DNA of 6,201 nt from Actinomycetes bacterium (GTDB lineage Bacteria; Actinomycetota; Acidimicrobiia; Acidimicrobiales; Acidimicrobiaceae): NCBI GenBank assembly GCA_021792075.1, contig JAJYVK010000102.1, positions 1 through 6,201 of the forward strand. The letters run 5' to 3'. Positions within the stretch are counted from its first letter, which is position 1, and each line of letters starts with the position of its first letter. Below are positions 1 to 6,201 of this stretch, one piece after another. The position numbers and the translations under genes are program-made. The notes beneath the pieces were generated by a model. That model did no database searches and was not told where the DNA came from. It was given only the letters and a program-made list of their open reading frames with translations.

Positions 1-1
1 C

Positions 2-559
2 GATGACAGTATGAGCGAGGGTCTCGAGAGCGAGGCGGACAATGGACTTACCGGTGCCCATAGAAAGGTGAACACCAAGGTTCTGGCAGCTGCGTCAGTT
101 GTGGCTTTGGTGGGGCTCGGTACGATATATATCGCCTTGAGTGGGTCACATTCTCCGGCCGCAGCTGGCAAGCTGCCACCCTCAGCTTCAACTAAGCCCA
201 CTACTCCCACAAAGTCGCCTGTGACGACCGTGGCTCCTGTTCCTCCTTCGGGTCCACTCACGCCCACCTCCTCTGACAGCATCGGTGCCACCTACTTCGT
301 CGACTCTCCGTCAATCACCGTCAATCTGGTTGCGTCTGCACCTTCCTGGGTTGAGGAGGCTGCCGCTCCGGGTTCGAGGGTACTTTGGCAAGGCATTATT
401 CCGGCAGGCGGGAACAAGAGTTTCACTCTCAACAGCTCCATGTGGATTCGCACCGGCAATGTTGGCGTCTTGACGATCACGGCGAATGGCCAGCCTGTCA
501 GCTTTAGCGCCAATCCTGGGGTCTACGATTTCACTTTTAGACAAGGGGTCAAGGCCTAG
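2..559 (+). CDS. RodZ-like membrane protein, C-terminal part (TM segment plus DUF4115 domain), probably 5' truncated
   Basis: The reading frame is open to the left edge. The first ATG is at base 11, but the ten bases before it hold no ribosome binding site, so the gene probably begins outside the window. Counting from that ATG (182 residues): a charged stretch (1-22); one hydrophobic membrane segment (about 23-44, VLAAASVVALVGLGTIYIAL); a Pro/Thr/Ser/Ala-rich linker (about 45-92); and a compact beta-rich domain (about 98-178). That last domain has the hallmarks of the RodZ C-terminal domain DUF4115: a SW near its start, LWQGIIPAGG, then GNVGVLTITANGQPV. In known RodZ proteins a cytoplasmic helix-turn-helix domain precedes the membrane segment and contacts MreB, while DUF4115 lies outside the membrane. 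Here the HTH part would lie upstream and is not seen, so a role in cell shape or envelope assembly is inference. A stand-alone membrane-anchored DUF4115 protein starting at base 11 is the alternative. Confidence 0.72.
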   Translation, partial: DDSMSEGLESEADNGLTGAHRKVNTKVLAAASVVALVGLGTIYIALSGSHSPAAAGKLPPSASTKPTTPTKSPVTTVAPVPPSGPLTPTSSDSIGATYFVDSPSITVNLVASAPSWVEEAAAPGSRVLWQGIIPAGGNKSFTLNSSMWIRTGNVGVLTITANGQPVSFSANPGVYDFTFRQGVKA

Positions 560-616
560 GTGCATAGCTTTGAGCCGGAGTGCTCCTTCTTGGCAGGGTA
601 TCTTCGAGCTGTTGGC

Positions 617-660
617 GGGCACTCGTGAGTCAATGTGGTGATGCCTAGTGCCCTGTTTTG
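617..660 (+). terminator. candidate intrinsic terminator after the RodZ-like gene
   Basis: A perfect 7-bp inverted repeat, GGGCACT (617-623) and AGTGCCC (647-653), is followed at once by TGTTTTG. It starts 57 bases after the stop codon of the RodZ-like gene, in the gap between two convergent genes, which is a sensible place for a terminator. Against it, the loop is long (23 bases) and the T-tract is short and interrupted by G. Confidence 0.4.
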
Positions 661-668
661 CGGTCGTG

Positions 669-686
669 TGGGTCAGTTTCGACCCA
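669..686. repeat. small inverted repeat in the convergent gap
   Basis: TGGGTC (669-674) and GACCCA (681-686) form a 6-bp stem with a 6-base loop, 15 bases beyond the ptrB stop codon. No T-tract follows on either strand, so it could be part of a weak or Rho-assisted terminator for ptrB or simply chance. The rest of the gap between 560 and 700 shows no coding signal. Confidence 0.3.
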
Positions 687-700
687 GGCGCGAGCCGGCT

Positions 701-2761
701 CTAGGCAAGTTCAAGTGCCGAAAGAACGAAAGCGTAGACAAATGCCTCATCCCTCCAGATCTCGTACCGTCCGGAGGGCCCTTGGTGTCCCGCACCCATT
801 TCGGTCTTTAGTATTATCCGTGGATTGCGCGTCCTCTTTCTGAGCCTTTGCATCCACTTTGCCGGCTCCCAGTAGGAGACACGAGGGTCGTTCAACCCGG
901 CGGTCACGAGCATGAATGGGTACTGGGCGTCGGTGACGTTCTCATATGGGGTGTAGGATTTCATCACCTCGTATATCGCTTTATCTACGACGGGATTTCC
1001 CCACTCCTCCCATTCGAAGGTTGTAAGCGGAAGTGATGGATCCAAAATTGTCGTGAGACAGTCCACGAAAGGAACTTCGGCGACGATGACCTTGTAGAGT
1101 TCGGGAGCCATGTTGGCGATAGCTCCCATCAGCATTCCTCCGGCGCTGCCACCTCTGGCTGCGATTCTGTTTGGATCGGCCCAACCCAGCTTTATTAGGG
1201 CCTTTGTAGCATCTATGAAGTCTGTGAAGGTGTGAACTTTCTTCTCGAATTTGCCATCTAGGTACCATGATCTTCCCATTTCGCCTCCACCGCGGATGTG
1301 GGCGAAGGCGAAAATGACTCCCCGGTCGAGGAGGCTCAGCCGAAGCGATGAAAAGACCGGATCTATGGAATGTTCGTACGAGCCGTATCCATAGATGAGC
1401 GTGGGGTGACCGTTTTGAATTGGATGGATGTCCGCTCTGGAAACCACCGAGAGTGGGATCTTCGTTCCATCCCTGGCGTCAGCCCAGACCCTGAAGGTGA
1501 TGTAGCGAGAGCTGTCAAAGTCGCCCAGCACCTCAGTCTGTTTGAGGAGTATCGACTCATGGCTCTCCAGGTCGATATCGAAGACCGATCTGGGTGTCGT
1601 CAAGGAGGAGTACTCGTACCTGAGTGCTTTGGCACTGAACTCCGCGTTCTCTCCTATGAAGATCGACGACACCTCCTCTTTCTTGGGAACTTCGTATATC
1701 CGTCGCGAACGCAGGTCAACCACCCTTAGACGCGTTGTTGCTTGGTACCTTTCTTCCAGTGCAATGAAATCCGAGAAGATCTCGGTGTCTAAAAGGCGGA
1801 CGCCGGCAACGGCCTCGAGGAAAGGCTCCCAGCACGTATGGTCGTTGACGCCTTCGTCAACCACCATGAGGCTGAAGTCCGGGTTGTCGCGATTCGTCAC
1901 GACAAAAAAACGGTTTTGCCAGTGTTCAACTGAGTATTCCAAGTCTTTGACCCGGTCAGTGAACCGCTGCGGTGGAGAAAGTGGGGTGGATGCATTGATG
2001 AGCAGCACCTGAGTCGTTGTCTTGGAGGCCGCCTCGATCACGATGAACATATCGTCTTTTGTGGTCCCGATTCCCACAAAGTAGCCGTCGTCGTCTTCTT
2101 GAAAAACCAGTTCCGTGGTTGATTTGACGAGGTCGAGTCTCCAGACCTGATAGGGGCGCATCTGATCGTCCGTTTTCGTGAAGAAGACGATCTGGGAGTC
2201 GAGTGACCAGGCAAGACCGTAGTAGCACTCCTCTATCTCCGCTTTGACATCCCCGCTGGCGGTATCTCTGACCCTGAGGGTGTATAACTCAGAGCCGTCG
2301 ATGTCTCTCAGGTAGGCAGCGAGCCTTTCGTCCGGCGACACGGAGAGTCCACCAAGCGCAAAGAATGAGTGACCCGAAGCTTCCAGGTTCTCGTCAAGAA
2401 GGATTTCCTCCGTTTCGGAACCGACCCTCTTTCTGACATGTATGGGATACTGCTTGCCCTCTTCGGTTTTTGAGAAATAGTAATAGTTCTTTTTTAGCAC
2501 AGGAACTGATAGGTCGGTCTCTTTGATTCTGCCCTTCATCTCGTTGAAGAGCTCTTCTTCCAGCGCCTTTAGTCCACTAGTTACGCTTTTGGCATAGGAG
2601 TTCTCTTGAGAGAGCAGTTCGATTACTTTCGGGGAGTCCTTGTCCCTCAGCCAGTAGTATTCATCAACTCTATCATCTTCGAAGTGCGTCAGGACTGTGG
2701 GCGTCTCCTCGGCATGCGGAGGGGTGCCGGCATTTTGGAACATTTCTTCTAGATAACTCAT
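701..2761 (-). CDS. ptrB: oligopeptidase B (prolyl oligopeptidase family, peptidase S9A)
   Basis: This is a cytosolic serine peptidase that cuts short peptides after Arg or Lys. From the ATG at 2761 it has 686 residues, the same length as E. coli PtrB as I recall that sequence, and it follows PtrB nearly end to end: DDRVDEYYWLRD near the N-terminus, a seven-bladed beta-propeller region (about 50-395), and an alpha/beta hydrolase domain (about 415-686). The triad is complete: Ser539 in GGSAGGMLMG, Asp625 in GLNDPRV, His659 in GAGHQG. Acidic residues of the S1 pocket, in TTFEWEEWGNP, are kept at Glu583 and Glu585. At the P2 site Asp467 is kept, but the second Asp of enterobacterial enzymes is Val469. 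There is no signal peptide. The start is uncertain: the frame can extend to a TTG at 2824, but the added residues match nothing in the family and no ribosome binding site precedes that TTG; ATG 2743 and TTG 2770 (preceded by GAAGGA) are also possible. It is monocistronic, convergent with the RodZ-like gene and divergent from sufB. Confidence 0.95.
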   Translation of the reverse strand: MSYLEEMFQNAGTPPHAEETPTVLTHFEDDRVDEYYWLRDKDSPKVIELLSQENSYAKSVTSGLKALEEELFNEMKGRIKETDLSVPVLKKNYYYFSKTEEGKQYPIHVRKRVGSETEEILLDENLEASGHSFFALGGLSVSPDERLAAYLRDIDGSELYTLRVRDTASGDVKAEIEECYYGLAWSLDSQIVFFTKTDDQMRPYQVWRLDLVKSTTELVFQEDDDGYFVGIGTTKDDMFIVIEAASKTTTQVLLINASTPLSPPQRFTDRVKDLEYSVEHWQNRFFVVTNRDNPDFSLMVVDEGVNDHTCWEPFLEAVAGVRLLDTEIFSDFIALEERYQATTRLRVVDLRSRRIYEVPKKEEVSSIFIGENAEFSAKALRYEYSSLTTPRSVFDIDLESHESILLKQTEVLGDFDSSRYITFRVWADARDGTKIPLSVVSRADIHPIQNGHPTLIYGYGSYEHSIDPVFSSLRLSLLDRGVIFAFAHIRGGGEMGRSWYLDGKFEKKVHTFTDFIDATKALIKLGWADPNRIAARGGSAGGMLMGAIANMAPELYKVIVAEVPFVDCLTTILDPSLPLTTFEWEEWGNPVVDKAIYEVMKSYTPYENVTDAQYPFMLVTAGLNDPRVSYWEPAKWMQRLRKRTRNPRIILKTEMGAGHQGPSGRYEIWRDEAFVYAFVLSALELA

Positions 2762-2824
2762 AGATGCCAAGGCTAGTGGATCCTTCAGCCACCTTGTGGA
2801 TACCTTGTCTGTGCTTGGCGGCAA

Positions 2825-2936
2825 AAAAGTAAAGAGTTATTACTATGCGGATAGGGATAATTGTGTGTATGGCCTAGAATGTATATGTTTGAATAATCCA
2901 CGAAGATGTTATCGCAAGTTGTGAAGGCGGATCGAA
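2825..2936. promoter_or_regulatory. divergent intergenic region between ptrB and sufB, likely holding both promoters
   Basis: These 112 bases are clearly more AT-rich than the flanking genes and separate two genes transcribed away from each other, so both promoters should lie here. For sufB a candidate pair is TTGTGT (2861-2866) and TATGTT (2884-2889), 17 bases apart; TAGAAT (2875-2880) is a better -10 hexamer but lacks a matching -35. For ptrB only a weak TAGTAA on the minus strand (about 2839-2844) stands out. An imperfect inverted repeat, GGATAATT (2855-2862) against AATAATCC (2892-2899), spans the sufB candidate; I cannot assign it to SufR, IscR or IdeR. Confidence 0.4.
2923..2930 (+). 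promoter_or_regulatory. sufB ribosome binding site
   Basis: GAAGG (2923-2927) lies nine bases before the ATG at 2937, within the purine-rich run GAAGGCGG. It supports that ATG as the start of sufB. Confidence 0.6.
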
Positions 2937-4337
2937 ATGTCAACAGCTGATCTAGATCTCGGTAAATATCAACTTGGCTGGGCGGATGCAGAGGACTACG
3001 TCTTCAAGCCCAAGAAGGGCCTCAATCAAGAGATAGTAAAAGAGATGTCCTGGATGAAGGGTGAGCCGGATTGGATGAGGGAGTTTAGGCTTCGTGCCCT
3101 TCGCTACTTCGAGAAGAAGCCGATGCTTCCGTGGTTCGCAGTCAACATGCCCGACATCGATTTTGACAACATCTACTACTACATCAAGCCGACTGAAAAG
3201 CAGGTCAGTTCTTGGGATCAACTACCGGATTCGGTAAAGCGCACCTACGAAAAGTTAGGTATCCCGGAGGCGGAGCGCAAATACCTTTCCGGCGTGACCG
3301 CTCAGTACGAGTCGGAGGTTGTGTACCACAAGAATAGAGAGGACCTTGCGGCACAGGGCGTGATCTTCACAGACATGGATACTGCGCTGCGTGAGCATCC
3401 AGATGTCGTACGCGCTTATTTTGGTACGATCATACCTCCGAATGACAACAAGTTTGCTGCACTCAACAGCGCCGTTTGGTCCGGAGGTTCCTTTATCTAT
3501 GTGCCACCGGGCGTTAAGGTTGAGATGCCGCTCCAGGCCTACTTCCGAATCAATGCAGAGAACATGGGACAGTTCGAGAGGACTCTGATCATTGCCGACG
3601 AAGGGTCTCAGGTTCATTACATCGAGGGCTGTTCAGCCCCTGTATATTCGACTGACTCACTCCACTCCGCTGTTGTCGAGCTGATAGCTAAGCCGGGTGC
3701 CCGGATAACCTATACGACAATTCAGAACTGGTCAAATAACGTCTACAACCTGGTGACCAAGAGAGCTCGTGCCGAAGCTGAGGCGAGGGTTGAGTGGATA
3801 GATGGGAACATAGGTTCACGCTTGACCATGAAGTATCCAGCCGTGTATCTTGTAGGTCCCAAGGCGACGGGTGAGGTTCTGTCGGTCGCATACGCTGGGA
3901 GCGGCCAACATCAAGATGCCGGTGCCAAGATGATCCATGCCGCACCTGAGACAAGTTCCACGATAATTTCGAAGTCGATTTCGAAAGACGGCGGCACCTC
4001 AACCTATCGAGGGCTTGTCCACGTGGATGAAGGGGCCAAGAACTCGAAGAGCTTCGTTCGATGTGACGCGTTACTCTTGGATGACCATTCGATCTCGGAG
4101 ACAAAGCCATACATGGAAATAAACGAGCGTGATTCCCAAATTGGACATGAGGCCACAGTGTCCAAGATAGGCAATGATCAGCTCTTCTATCTGATGTCTC
4201 GCGGCCTGTCTGAGTCGCAGGCTATGAGTCTGATCGTAAACGGCTTCATCGAACCGGTGACAAAGACTCTTCCGATGGAATATGCAGTCGAGTGGAGCAG
4301 GCTTATCGAGCTGCAGATGGACGGGTCCATCGGCTAG
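2937..4337 (+). CDS. sufB: Fe-S cluster assembly scaffold protein SufB
   Basis: SufB is the scaffold subunit of the cytosolic SUF complex. With the SufC ATPase and usually SufD it builds an iron-sulfur cluster from sulfur delivered by SufS with its partner SufE or SufU. The 466-residue product is full length and lacks an intein. Recognisable blocks are the N-terminal segment LNQEIVKEMSWMKGEPDWM (29-47), the central SGGSFIYVPPGVKVEMPLQ (182-200) that opens the beta-helix core, EGCSAPVY (230-237), and the C-terminal GHEATVSKIGNDQLFYLMSRG (403-423). Cys232 matches the sulfur-accepting Cys254 of E. coli SufB. Cys376 and Glu405 match the cluster-building residues Cys405 and Glu434, with the same 29-residue spacing. 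The start has a good ribosome binding site nine bases upstream. No sufC, sufD, sufS, sufU or sufR lies beside it: the gene before is divergent and the gene after is convergent, so it appears to be transcribed alone and would need its partners from another locus. Confidence 0.97.
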   Translation: MSTADLDLGKYQLGWADAEDYVFKPKKGLNQEIVKEMSWMKGEPDWMREFRLRALRYFEKKPMLPWFAVNMPDIDFDNIYYYIKPTEKQVSSWDQLPDSVKRTYEKLGIPEAERKYLSGVTAQYESEVVYHKNREDLAAQGVIFTDMDTALREHPDVVRAYFGTIIPPNDNKFAALNSAVWSGGSFIYVPPGVKVEMPLQAYFRINAENMGQFERTLIIADEGSQVHYIEGCSAPVYSTDSLHSAVVELIAKPGARITYTTIQNWSNNVYNLVTKRARAEAEARVEWIDGNIGSRLTMKYPAVYLVGPKATGEVLSVAYAGSGQHQDAGAKMIHAAPETSSTIISKSISKDGGTSTYRGLVHVDEGAKNSKSFVRCDALLLDDHSISETKPYMEINERDSQIGHEATVSKIGNDQLFYLMSRGLSESQAMSLIVNGFIEPVTKTLPMEYAVEWSRLIELQMDGSIG

Positions 4338-4379
4338 CTCAGGCGATGGACATACTATAAGAGGGAGAAGGCTCTTCGC

Positions 4380-5141
4380 TTAGGCGGGGAGCTTTTTCCA
4401 TGCCTCGATGACCTCGAGATTTCCTACGCACTGGAGTATTTCGGCCGGAAGGCGTCCCCAACTCCAGAGGTACAGCTCCGAGGCGCTAGCTTTGATCGCA
4501 GCGTCGGCTTTTTGATGACCTCGGTAGATCGTCATCACGCCGTCGATCAAAGTGACAGTCCATTCGGCATCTATGTCTGTAGCGTGAAGGTGCAAGGATC
4601 CTGGCAAGGAGCCAGAGAGGTTTTTTCGACCGCCTATGGTGATCTCAAGCCTCTCGTCGATTCCATCTTTGGCAAATTCAGGTGTGTACCCAAAGGGGAT
4701 CGATTCCGTGGGTAGGGACTTGATGGCGTTCACGCTCGGTATTCCCATGTGGGCGAGTTCGGCGTCGAAACGATGAATGGCGGCTTCATGACTCTGGCGT
4801 CTTATCATCCAGCCAACTGTCTGGTTTTTGCCGGTCCAGTTCCACGCCGGGTAGTCGTCTGGATGGGTCGTGAAAATTTGGTACAGGTTTCTCCAACCCT
4901 CGTTGAACCAATTGAAAATCTCGGAGGACTCTGTTGGGAGATTTATCTCGTAACCGGTTGGATCTACGTCTGATCCAACGCGAAACGCGGCTCTTCGGTG
5001 TACCGTTCCAAGGTGTTCAATCAAGTCCTGGACGGTCCATCCCGGGCAACTCGGAACTGCGTGATCGAGAACGGCCGCGCACAAAGCTGCAAACCTCTCG
5101 CATTCTTGTTTAAAGTGGCTAATCAACTCATTTCGCTCCAT
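4380..5141 (-). CDS. mycothiol-dependent maleylpyruvate isomerase-family protein (MDMPI/DinB-like)
   Basis: The product has 253 residues from the ATG at 5141 and two domains. The N-terminal DinB-like four-helix part (about 5-135) carries VPSCPGWTVQDLIEHLGTVHRR and RRQSHEAAIHRFDAEL. His43, Glu119 and His123 match the zinc triad of Corynebacterium glutamicum maleylpyruvate isomerase in order, and the E-x3-H spacing is kept. The C-terminal MDMPI_C domain (about 178-250) shows LHLHATDIDAEWTV, RGHQKADAAIKASASELYLWSWGR and a final helix. Proteins of this family use mycothiol, the actinobacterial thiol cofactor, for isomerisation, transfer or detoxification. The substrate cannot be read from sequence, and no gentisate or other aromatic-degradation gene is nearby. 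The frame stays open to a TTG at 5264, overlapping the kinase gene, but those 41 residues are not family-like. No clear Shine-Dalgarno precedes 5141. It follows the histidine kinase by 67 bases on the same strand and may share its transcript. Confidence 0.88.
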   Translation of the reverse strand: MERNELISHFKQECERFAALCAAVLDHAVPSCPGWTVQDLIEHLGTVHRRAAFRVGSDVDPTGYEINLPTESSEIFNWFNEGWRNLYQIFTTHPDDYPAWNWTGKNQTVGWMIRRQSHEAAIHRFDAELAHMGIPSVNAIKSLPTESIPFGYTPEFAKDGIDERLEITIGGRKNLSGSLPGSLHLHATDIDAEWTVTLIDGVMTIYRGHQKADAAIKASASELYLWSWGRLPAEILQCVGNLEVIEAWKKLPA

Positions 5142-5160
5142 TGCAAAGAGTCTTGCAAAG
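5141..5160 (-). repeat. 8-base direct repeat TTGCAAAG x2 at the MDMPI-like start
   Basis: TTGCAAAG occurs at 5141-5148 and again at 5153-5160, 12 bases apart start to start, running into the start codon on the minus strand. Spacing near one helical turn is what tandem binding sites of response regulators look like, but binding is not shown. The same bases would encode IFARLFA if translation began further upstream. Confidence 0.45.
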
Positions 5161-5166
5161 ATTTCG

Positions 5167-5178
5167 GTGGCTAGCCAC
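5167..5178. repeat. 12-base perfect palindrome GTGGCTAGCCAC
   Basis: This perfect palindrome sits in the 67-base gap between the kinase stop codon and the MDMPI-like ATG, 26 bases before that ATG. It could be an operator half-site pair, or a chance palindrome. Confidence 0.4.
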
Positions 5179-5208
5179 TGGTTAAAGCAAAAAATTGCCT
5201 TTTCCGAA

Positions 5209-6201
5209 CTATTTGACTTGAGGGACAATCTCGGACGCGTCGGATGCCTTCTCACCAAATGCAATTTGGCTTATCTCGGAATCAGGTGGGTCATCAGCTT
5301 CGGAGAGGTCGATCAGCATGTCGAATCCGAAGGTCGCCCCCTTGGAAGGTCCCTCGCTCGCAACCCAAGCACTCCCTCCGTGAGCCCGTATGATCGACGC
5401 AACGAGCGAAAGGCCGAGACCTGTTCCTCCAGAGACGCGGGATCGAGATGACTCGGTTCGATAGAACCTCTCAAAGACGCTCTTGAGTGCGGAGCTCTCG
5501 ATTCCAGGGCCGGCGTCGGTCAAGGCAAACCGGACTATTTCATAGTTGCCATTGGCGGGAAGCTCGACCTCTTCATCACCAGCCCTGACTACTTCCAAGC
5601 CTTCGAATTGTTTCAATTGGCTTGGTTCTATGTGCCCGAGCGTGATCTTAGCGGGGCTGCATTCGGGAGTGTGAAATCTGAGGTTGGAGAACAAGTTCGA
5701 TATGACCTGAATAATCCGGTTCTTGTCTCCGATAACCCAGAGGTCTTCCTCGATGCTTGACTCGATCTTTCTACAGGGTTCGATCGTCCTGAGATCTTCA
5801 ATCAAATCTTCTGCAATTTCCGTGAGATTAACCGGCAGTTTCTCGACGGGCCTGTTCTGGTCCAGTCTTGCAAGCAGGAGAAGGTCTTCGACCAGGCTTC
5901 CCATTCGGATCGATTCAGATTCGATGCGTTCCATGGCTCGTTTCGTCTCCGACTCGTCCAGTATCCCCGACCTTTGTCTGACCAGTTCTGCATAGCCCCT
6001 TATCGAGGTGAGCGGGGTCCGTAGTTCATGGGAGGCATCGGCGACGAAGCGACGAAGTTTGGCCTCTGACTGGCTGCGCCGCTCCAGGGCGGTGACGAGC
6101 TGGCTAAGCATCGAGTTGAGTGCTTTTGCAAGCCTGGCTACCTCAGTCGCCTGGTTTCCCTTGGTCTCAACCCTTGCCGACAAATTGCCCTCGGAGATCT
6201 C
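5209..6201 (-). CDS. sensor histidine kinase, C-terminal part (HAMP, HisKA, HATPase_c), 5' truncated by the window edge
   Basis: The last 330 residues of a membrane histidine kinase are present. The frame runs through the right edge, and the TTG at 6183 is an internal Leu codon inside the HAMP domain (EISEGNLSARV), so it is not the start. In this fragment: HAMP end and linker helix (1-45); HisKA H box FVADASHELRTPLTSIRGY with phospho-acceptor His58; N box SNLFSNLRFHTP (168-179) with Asn173; G1 box DAGPGI (Asp229); F box FERF (243-246); G2 box GGTGLGLSL; and an acidic tail of about 34 residues. The order and motifs fit the PhoR/TrcS type (HPK1) found with OmpR-family response regulators. The sensor domain and any regulator gene lie beyond the window, so the stimulus is unknown. 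About 25 extra residues separate the N box from G1, and the N box has a displaced basic residue. The next gene on this strand is the MDMPI-like enzyme. Confidence 0.95.
   Translation of the reverse strand, partial: EISEGNLSARVETKGNQATEVARLAKALNSMLSQLVTALERRSQSEAKLRRFVADASHELRTPLTSIRGYAELVRQRSGILDESETKRAMERIESESIRMGSLVEDLLLLARLDQNRPVEKLPVNLTEIAEDLIEDLRTIEPCRKIESSIEEDLWVIGDKNRIIQVISNLFSNLRFHTPECSPAKITLGHIEPSQLKQFEGLEVVRAGDEEVELPANGNYEIVRFALTDAGPGIESSALKSVFERFYRTESSRSRVSGGTGLGLSLVASIIRAHGGSAWVASEGPSKGATFGFDMLIDLSEADDPPDSEISQIAFGEKASDASEIVPQVK

Noticed and set aside
1542..2012. 156-codon open frame on the plus strand inside ptrB
   Set aside because: It is antisense to a strongly conserved ptrB region, has Ser/Arg-rich low-complexity content typical of shadow frames, and resembles no family.
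2762..2824. ptrB start at the TTG at 2824
   Set aside because: No ribosome binding site precedes it and the 21 extra residues have no counterpart in oligopeptidase B; the ATG at 2761 gives the usual family length. Not fully excluded.
3688..4110. 140-codon open frame on the minus strand inside sufB
   Set aside because: It lies opposite the conserved SufB core; its Ser/Arg/His/Leu-rich product has no recognisable motif.
4359..4376. possible bidirectional terminator between sufB and the MDMPI-like gene (AAGAG and CTCTT)
   Set aside because: The stem is only 5 bp with an 8-base loop and has no T-tract on either strand; too weak to call despite the convergent setting.
5184..5202. hairpin after the kinase stop codon (GCAA/TTGC with flanking AAA/TTT)
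   Set aside because: The stem is short, AT-rich and bulged, with no following T-tract; not a credible terminator.
5142..5264. N-terminal extension of the MDMPI-like protein from a TTG at 5264
   Set aside because: The 41 added residues are not seen in the family and overlap the end of the kinase gene; family homology begins just after the ATG at 5141.
6181..6183. TTG as start codon of the histidine kinase
   Set aside because: The frame is open through the edge and the residues before and after it form a continuous HAMP motif (EISEGNLSARV), so this is an internal Leu codon.

Overview
The window reads as ordinary chromosomal DNA from an actinobacterium-like organism, with roughly balanced base composition by eye. 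The placement rests on three things: a mycothiol-dependent maleylpyruvate isomerase-family protein, a RodZ-type membrane protein with an actinobacterial-looking Pro/Thr linker, and a PhoR/TrcS-like histidine kinase. The moderate G+C would suit a lineage such as Acidimicrobiia better than Streptomyces or Mycobacterium, but that is inference and no phylogenetic marker here settles it. No IS element, phage gene, CRISPR array, tRNA or rRNA was seen.

Layout, left to right: (1) the 3' part of a RodZ-like gene (+), open at the left edge; (2) a 141-base convergent gap with a candidate terminator; (3) an oligopeptidase B gene, ptrB (-), with an intact Ser/Asp/His triad; (4) a short AT-rich divergent intergenic region; (5) sufB (+), the scaffold subunit of the SUF iron-sulfur assembly complex, with its key Cys and Glu residues intact; (6) a 42-base convergent gap; (7) a mycothiol-dependent (MDMPI/DinB-like) enzyme of unknown substrate (-); (8) just upstream of it and in the same direction, the C-terminal part of a sensor histidine kinase (-), cut by the right edge.

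The genes do not form one obvious pathway. The only plausible co-transcribed pair is the histidine kinase and the MDMPI-like gene (67 bases apart, same strand). The clearest oddity is that sufB stands alone, with a divergent neighbour before it and a convergent neighbour after it, whereas it is normally followed by sufD, sufC and sufS. Smaller points are a Val in place of one acidic P2-site residue in the oligopeptidase, an extra segment and an altered N box in the kinase ATP-binding domain, and an 8-base direct repeat plus a 12-base palindrome just upstream of the MDMPI-like start. I found no convincing undescribed multi-gene system here.
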